DNA from: Comamonadaceae bacterium
GTDB taxonomy: Bacteria > Pseudomonadota > Gammaproteobacteria > Burkholderiales > Burkholderiaceae_C
Length of the DNA: 10,222 nucleotides
Direction: 5' to 3'
Assembly: GCA_947460065.1 (NCBI GenBank)
Contig: CANHGF010000059.1
Coordinates: forward strand, 1-10,222
This document shows, in pieces, positions 6,510 to 10,222 of the stretch. The translations under genes and the position numbers were made by a program. The notes below the pieces were generated by a model that was not told the origin of the DNA, made no database searches, and saw only the letters and a program-made list of their open reading frames with translations. Every line of letters starts with the position of its first letter. Position 1 is the first letter of the stretch.

Positions 6510-7368
6510 AAACCAAGGTCAAGCAGCGGCCGAGGGCGTGGGCGATAGCGCGGGCGCCCGCTTGCGCCGCGCTCGCGAGCAGTCTGGCTTGCAGATTGCA
6601 GCTCTGGCAGTGACCCTGAAGGTGCCGGTCAAGCGGCTGGAAGCGCTGGAGGCCGACCGGTATGACCTTCTGCCCGGCCCGGTCTTCACCCGGGCCTTGG
6701 CTGCCTCCGTGTGCCGCAGCCTCAAGCTCGATGCTGCGGCCGTGCTGGCCTTGCTTCCGCGAGCCGATCACCATGATCTGGTGGTCGACGGCTCTCTCAA
6801 TCAGCCTTTCCGGCCTTACAGCCGTCCGTCGGTCAGCAGCGCCTGGCCCGCGGTATCGCGGCCTGCATTGATCGCCGCCGCCCTGATCCTGTTGGCGGCC
6901 GTTTTGGTCTACCTGATGCCTGAGACCGATTTTTTCACCCGCTCCTCCGCGCCTGCTGCCAGCGCACCTGCTGGCGAGGTGATCGAAGCGGTGGCCCCGG
7001 TCAACCGGGCAGAGCCCTCTCCCCCGGCAGCAGCGGCTCCGATTGCGGTGCCGGCTGCTTCCGCCAGCCTGCCGGCCGCAGCGGCCGCTTCCACAGCGCC
7101 CCCTGCAGCTCAAACTACGGCAATTCGCGGCGAGCCGATTCTCGTTTTCAGCGTGCAGCGAAGCACTTGGGTGGAGGTCGTCGATGCCACGGGTAACGCG
7201 GTCCTGCGTCGCACGCTCAATGCGGGTGAGCAGGTGTCGGTGGCCGGCAAGCCAGTGATGCGTGTGGTCGTCGGCAATGCCGGCGCTGTGCAGGTCAAGG
7301 TACGCGGCCAGGAGCTCGATGTGAAAGCCCTGGCTCAAGACAATGTAGCTCGATTTGAGGTGAAGTGA
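6502..7368 (+). CDS. rodZ: RodZ-like cell-shape protein (HTH, one TM, DUF4115)
   Basis: RodZ links the MreB cytoskeleton to the periplasmic wall machinery and supports rod shape. The 288-residue protein has a Cro/C1-type helix-turn-helix domain at about 18-85 ([42 protein letters not shown]). A basic linker follows, then a single membrane helix at 122-139 ([17 protein letters not shown]). The periplasmic linker (150-207) is rich in Ala, Pro and Ser. The C-terminal beta domain (about 210-288) has the family's typical [19 protein letters not shown]. The orientation is cytoplasm-in for the HTH domain. ATG 6502 overlaps pilW by 8 nt and has AAGGG at 6489-6493. The order rodZ-ispG-hisS matches E. 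coli. All three expected parts are present, and nothing suggests it acts as a DNA-binding regulator. Confidence 0.93.
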   Translation: MNENQGQAAAEGVGDSAGARLRRAREQSGLQIAALAVTLKVPVKRLEALEADRYDLLPGPVFTRALAASVCRSLKLDAAAVLALLPRADHHDLVVDGSLNQPFRPYSRPSVSSAWPAVSRPALIAAALILLAAVLVYLMPETDFFTRSSAPAASAPAGEVIEAVAPVNRAEPSPPAAAAPIAVPAASASLPAAAAASTAPPAAQTTAIRGEPILVFSVQRSTWVEVVDATGNAVLRRTLNAGEQVSVAGKPVMRVVVGNAGAVQVKVRGQELDVKALAQDNVARFEVK

Positions 7369-8633
7369 TGGCAGAAGGAAAACCGATTGAATCCGCGCAG
7401 CCGCGCGCCCGCCGCTCGGCCCAGGCCCGCATCGTCTGGGGCCCCCGGGTGGTGACTGTTGGCGGCGACGCGCCGGTGCGGGTGCAGTCCATGACCAACA
7501 CCGATACCGCCGACGTCATTGGTACCGCGGTCCAGGTCAAGGAATTGGCTCAAGCCGGCTCCGAGGTGGTGCGCATCACGGTCAATACGCCCGAGGCCGC
7601 CCAAGCCGTGCCCCATGTGCGCGAGCAGCTCGACCGCATGGGCATCGATGTGCCGCTGATCGGCGACTTTCACTACAACGGCCACACCTTGCTCACTCAG
7701 TATCCGGCCTGCGCCGAGGCGCTGTCCAAGTACCGCATCAACCCGGGTAATGTGGGTAAGGGCGACAAACACGACAGGCAGTTCAGCCAGATGATCGAGG
7801 CGGCCATGCGCTGGGACAAGCCGGTGCGCATCGGCGTCAACTGGGGCAGCCTGGATCAGGAGTTGTTGGCCCAGATGATGGACGACAACAGCCGCCGCGC
7901 CCAGCCCTGGGACGCCAAGCAGGTGATGTACGAGGCCCTGATCAGCTCGGCCCTGCAGTCGGCTGCGCGCGCCGAGGAGCTGGGCATGGCGCATGAACAG
8001 ATCTTGCTGTCGTGCAAGGTCTCGGGCGTGCAGGACTTGATTGCGGTCTATCGCGAGCTGGCCAAGCGCACCGACCACGCCCTCCACCTAGGCCTGACCG
8101 AAGCTGGTATGGCCACCAAGGGTACGGTGGCTTCAGCCACTGCGCTGTCCATCTTGCTGCAAGAGGGCATAGGCGACACCATCCGGGTCTCGCTCACGCC
8201 CCAGCCGGGCGAGTCGCGCACGCAGGAGGTGGTGATCGCTTCCGAAATTTTGCAGGCCCTGGGACTGCGCATCTTCGTGCCCAGCGTCACCGCCTGCCCG
8301 GGCTGCGGCCGCACCACCAGCACCACATTCCAGGAGCTGGCCAAGCAGATCGACGATTTTCTGCGCCTGCAGATGCCCGTCTGGCGCAAGCAGTACCCCG
8401 GCGTCGAGCAGCTGAAGGTGGCGGTGATGGGCTGTATAGTCAACGGCCCCGGTGAGAGCAAGCATGCCGATATTGGCATCAGCCTTCCCGGCACCGGCGA
8501 GGCGCCAGCCGCGCCGGTGTTCATCGACGGCGAAAAGCGGCTGACTCTGCGCGGCGAAGGCATTGCCACCGAGTTCCAGGCCCTGGTCGAGAACTACATC
8601 CGCAAGCGTTTTGGCGCCGAACAGACGGCCTGA
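7368..8633 (+). CDS. ispG: 4-hydroxy-3-methylbut-2-en-1-yl diphosphate synthase IspG (GcpE)
   Basis: IspG reduces 2-C-methyl-D-erythritol 2,4-cyclodiphosphate to HMBPP in the MEP isoprenoid pathway, using a [4Fe-4S] cluster. The 421-residue protein has the TIM-barrel start [12 protein letters not shown], then FHYNGH and RINPGNVG. The cluster ligands Cys310 and Cys313 lie in ACPGCGRTT, and Cys356 with Glu363 lies in [10 protein letters not shown], the same Cys-Glu spacing as in E. coli. It is longer than the E. coli enzyme (about 372), chiefly from an extension between the barrel and cluster domains seen in beta-proteobacteria. ATG 7368 is chosen over GTG 7365 because GAGGT (7357-7361) is correctly spaced from the ATG. 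It overlaps the rodZ TGA by one base, implying coupled translation. Confidence 0.97.
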   Translation: MAEGKPIESAQPRARRSAQARIVWGPRVVTVGGDAPVRVQSMTNTDTADVIGTAVQVKELAQAGSEVVRITVNTPEAAQAVPHVREQLDRMGIDVPLIGDFHYNGHTLLTQYPACAEALSKYRINPGNVGKGDKHDRQFSQMIEAAMRWDKPVRIGVNWGSLDQELLAQMMDDNSRRAQPWDAKQVMYEALISSALQSAARAEELGMAHEQILLSCKVSGVQDLIAVYRELAKRTDHALHLGLTEAGMATKGTVASATALSILLQEGIGDTIRVSLTPQPGESRTQEVVIASEILQALGLRIFVPSVTACPGCGRTTSTTFQELAKQIDDFLRLQMPVWRKQYPGVEQLKVAVMGCIVNGPGESKHADIGISLPGTGEAPAAPVFIDGEKRLTLRGEGIATEFQALVENYIRKRFGAEQTA

Positions 8634-8685
8634 GCTGTCCTCACCCGAACAACACGGGCGCCCCAAGCCCGGTAGCAAGTACAAC

Positions 8686-9996
8686 ATGGCTGAAAAACTG
8701 ACCGCCGTCAAAGGCATGAACGACATCCTGCCGCCTGAATCGGCGCGCTGGGAGTGGCTGGAAGAAAAAGTGCGCTCGCTCATGGCGCGCTACGCCTACC
8801 GCAATATCCGCACCCCTATCCTGGAGCACACCCGCCTGTTCGTGCGCAGCATCGGCGAAGTGACCGACATCGTCGAAAAGGAGATGTACTCCTTCGAGGA
8901 CCGGGCCGACAAGCACGGCGACGCCGAGCACCTGAGCATGCGGCCTGAAAACACCGCCTCGGTGGTGCGCGCGATCACCGAGCACAACCTGCTCTACGAC
9001 GGCGGCAAGCGCTTGTACTACATGGGCCCCATGTTCCGGCGCGAGCGCCCGCAGCGCGGCCGCTACCGTCAGTTCCACCAGATCGGCGCCGAGGCCCTGG
9101 GCTTTGCCGGCCCCGAGGTCGATGCTGAATTGATCCTGCTGGCCGCGGCTCTCTGGCGCGAATTGGGCCTGAGCGACTGGCGCCTGGAGATCAACAGCCT
9201 GGGTCAGCCGGAGGAGCGTGCCCAGCACCGCGCCCAGCTGATTGCCTACCTGGAGCAGCACGTCGAACAGCTTGACGAGGAAGCCCGCCGCCGCCTGCAC
9301 AGCAATCCGCTGCGCATCCTGGACACCAAGAACCCGGCCATGCAGGATCTGGTCAATGGCGCGCCGCGGCTGATCGATTTTCTGGGCACCGCTTCGCTGG
9401 CCCATTTTGAAGGCCTCAAGGCCATGCTCGACGCCAATGGCGTGCCCTGGACACTCAACCCTCGGCTGGTGCGCGGCCTCGACTACTACAACCTGAGCGT
9501 GTTCGAATTCGTCACCGACCGGCTGGGTGCGCAAGGCACGATCTGCGCTGGCGGCCGTTACGACTATTTGATCGGCCAGATGGGCGGCAAGGCCGCGCCT
9601 GCCGTGGGTTGGGCCTTGGGCGTGGAGCGGGTGCTGGATCTGCTCAAGCAGCAGGGCGCCGAGCCGCCCGGGCCTGTGCCCGATGCGTACGCCGTGGTAC
9701 CCGAAGCCGGCGCGCTGCCGCAGGTCCTCAAGTGCCTGCAGGCCCTGCGCGCGGCCGGGGTCAGTGTGCAGATGCATGCGCCGGCAGCCGGCAGCGAAGG
9801 CATGGGCTCCATGAAGTCGCAGTTCAAGCGGGCCGATGCCAGTGGGGCAGCCTTTGCGCTGATTTTTGGCCAGGACGAACTGGCCCAGGGCTGTGTGGCG
9901 CTCAAGCCGCTGCGCGCCGGTCAGGAGCAGGCGCAGCAGCTCCAGCCCCTGGCCGATGTGGCGGCCTGGGCAGAGCGTCTGCGGTCCTTACCCTGA
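8686..9996 (+). CDS. hisS: Histidyl-tRNA synthetase HisRS
   Basis: HisRS is the class II synthetase that charges tRNA-His. From ATG 8686 it has 436 residues. It begins [16 protein letters not shown], the conserved HisRS start. Motif 1 is at about 40-66 ([20 protein letters not shown] region), and motif 2 at 109-135 includes [20 protein letters not shown]. The histidine-specific loop is LVRGLDYYN with Arg263, and motif 3 includes CAGGRYDYL and GWALGVERV (308-316). The anticodon-binding domain fills about 330-436, with [14 protein letters not shown] near the end. The frame is open upstream to 8563, but that part overlaps ispG and is unrelated to the family. The gap to ispG is 52 bp with no terminator, so readthrough from the operon is likely. 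No clear ribosome site is seen. Confidence 0.97.
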   Translation: MAEKLTAVKGMNDILPPESARWEWLEEKVRSLMARYAYRNIRTPILEHTRLFVRSIGEVTDIVEKEMYSFEDRADKHGDAEHLSMRPENTASVVRAITEHNLLYDGGKRLYYMGPMFRRERPQRGRYRQFHQIGAEALGFAGPEVDAELILLAAALWRELGLSDWRLEINSLGQPEERAQHRAQLIAYLEQHVEQLDEEARRRLHSNPLRILDTKNPAMQDLVNGAPRLIDFLGTASLAHFEGLKAMLDANGVPWTLNPRLVRGLDYYNLSVFEFVTDRLGAQGTICAGGRYDYLIGQMGGKAAPAVGWALGVERVLDLLKQQGAEPPGPVPDAYAVVPEAGALPQVLKCLQALRAAGVSVQMHAPAAGSEGMGSMKSQFKRADASGAAFALIFGQDELAQGCVALKPLRAGQEQAQQLQPLADVAAWAERLRSLP

Positions 9997-10015
9997 AGGC
10001 CGTCCGTGCCGGCCT
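9997..10015 (+). terminator. Possible weak hairpin after hisS
   Basis: AGGCCG and CGGCCT (9997-10002 and 10010-10015) form a 6-bp stem with a 7-nt loop directly after the hisS stop. There is no T-tract, so it may be only a partial terminator or a transcript-end hairpin. Confidence 0.25.
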
Positions 10016-10038
10016 CCCGATAGGTTGCTGGCGCCGCC

Positions 10039-10044
10039 TACAAT
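10039..10044 (+). promoter_or_regulatory. Putative -10 box (TACAAT) upstream of the yfgM-like gene
   Basis: TACAAT in the context GCCTACAATCG resembles the box at the end of rluD. TTGCTG at 10025-10030 is only 8 bp away, too near for a -35. A start here would give a leader of about 75 nt that includes the 10100-10116 hairpin. Confidence 0.35.
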
Positions 10045-10099
10045 CGCGCCTCGCACAGCGACCGGCCTTTGATGGCGGACGCACCCCTCTTTTTCGACC

Positions 10100-10116
10100 C
10101 GGGCGGTATCCGCCCG
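10100..10116 (+). repeat. GC-rich hairpin in the leader of the yfgM-like gene
   Basis: CGGGCGG and CCGCCCG are separated by TAT, giving a perfect 7-bp stem whose 3' foot is 9 nt before ATG 10126. The sequence after it (CAAATAGCC) lacks both a T-tract and a purine-rich ribosome site, so it sits where a ribosome site would be expected. Confidence 0.6.
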
Positions 10117-10125
10117 CAAATAGCC

Positions 10126-10222
10126 ATGGCCAGCCAACTCGACCTTGAAGAGCAGGAACAACTCGACCAGCTCAAGCACTTTTGGAAGCGCTACGGCAAC
10201 GCCATCACCTGGCTGCTGATTG
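10126..10222 (+). CDS. yfgM: YfgM-like membrane-anchored TPR protein (5' part only)
   Basis: The first 32 residues are visible before the window ends. MASQLDLEEQEQLDQLKHFWKRYGN is followed by ITWLLI, the start of a membrane helix. This matches the N-terminus of YfgM-like (TPR_21 family) proteins, which have a short cytoplasmic segment with a conserved FWKRYGN-type motif, one membrane helix, and periplasmic TPRs. In E. coli YfgM associates with PpiD and the SecYEG translocon. The position directly after hisS is the conserved one, normally followed by bamB and der. ATG 10126 lacks an obvious ribosome site and follows a GC hairpin. The call rests on a short N-terminus plus gene order. Confidence 0.8.
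   Translation, partial: MASQLDLEEQEQLDQLKHFWKRYGNAITWLLI

Noticed and set aside
6565..6760. Helix-turn-helix domain suggesting a transcription factor
   Set aside because: It is followed by a membrane helix and a DUF4115-type periplasmic domain, in the conserved rodZ position. In RodZ the HTH domain binds MreB.
8563..8685. In-frame upstream extension of hisS
   Set aside because: It overlaps the end of ispG and lacks similarity to HisRS. The conserved [15 protein letters not shown] start follows ATG 8686.

Overview
GC-rich chromosomal window from a betaproteobacterium, most likely Burkholderiales and perhaps Alcaligenaceae-like. The evidence is the gene order rlmN-pilW-rodZ-ispG-hisS-yfgM, the BamD and RluB sequence style, and the long disordered tails on RluB and ScpB. 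The family-level placement is inferred from memory of gene order and was not computed. The window is ordinary, densely packed core genome. I see no insertion sequence, phage, CRISPR, tRNA or rRNA, and no stretch over 300 bp without a gene.

Layout. The left edge holds the 5' end of bamD (outer-membrane assembly lipoprotein) on the minus strand. It diverges from rluD across only 24 bp. All remaining genes are on the plus strand. rluD is followed by a 146-bp gap, then scpB and rluB, which lie 5 bp apart. ndk stands alone between a 131-bp upstream gap with a promoter-like box and a strong GC hairpin terminator. A tight operon follows: rlmN, pilW (4-nt overlap), rodZ (8-nt overlap), ispG (1-nt overlap), then hisS after 52 bp. 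The 5' end of a yfgM-like gene closes the window after a 129-bp gap.

Roles. Three genes modify 23S rRNA (RluD, RluB, RlmN) and HisRS charges tRNA. ScpB belongs to the SMC-ScpAB chromosome condensation complex, but scpA is not in this window. Ndk balances nucleoside triphosphates and IspG serves the MEP isoprenoid pathway. BamD, PilW, RodZ and YfgM are envelope proteins (outer-membrane assembly, type IV pilus secretin assembly, cell shape, periplasmic chaperoning).

No new multi-gene system is evident. The items most worth a second look are small: a perfect 22-bp palindrome inside pilW built partly from codons that look atypical for this DNA, G-tracts of 9 and 8 in pilW and rluB that could slip, a 9-bp-arm inverted repeat in rlmN, a conserved-looking motif stranded at the end of the RluB low-complexity tail, a perfect minus-strand TATAAT for bamD lying inside the annotated 5' end of rluD, and a possible leaderless start for scpB.
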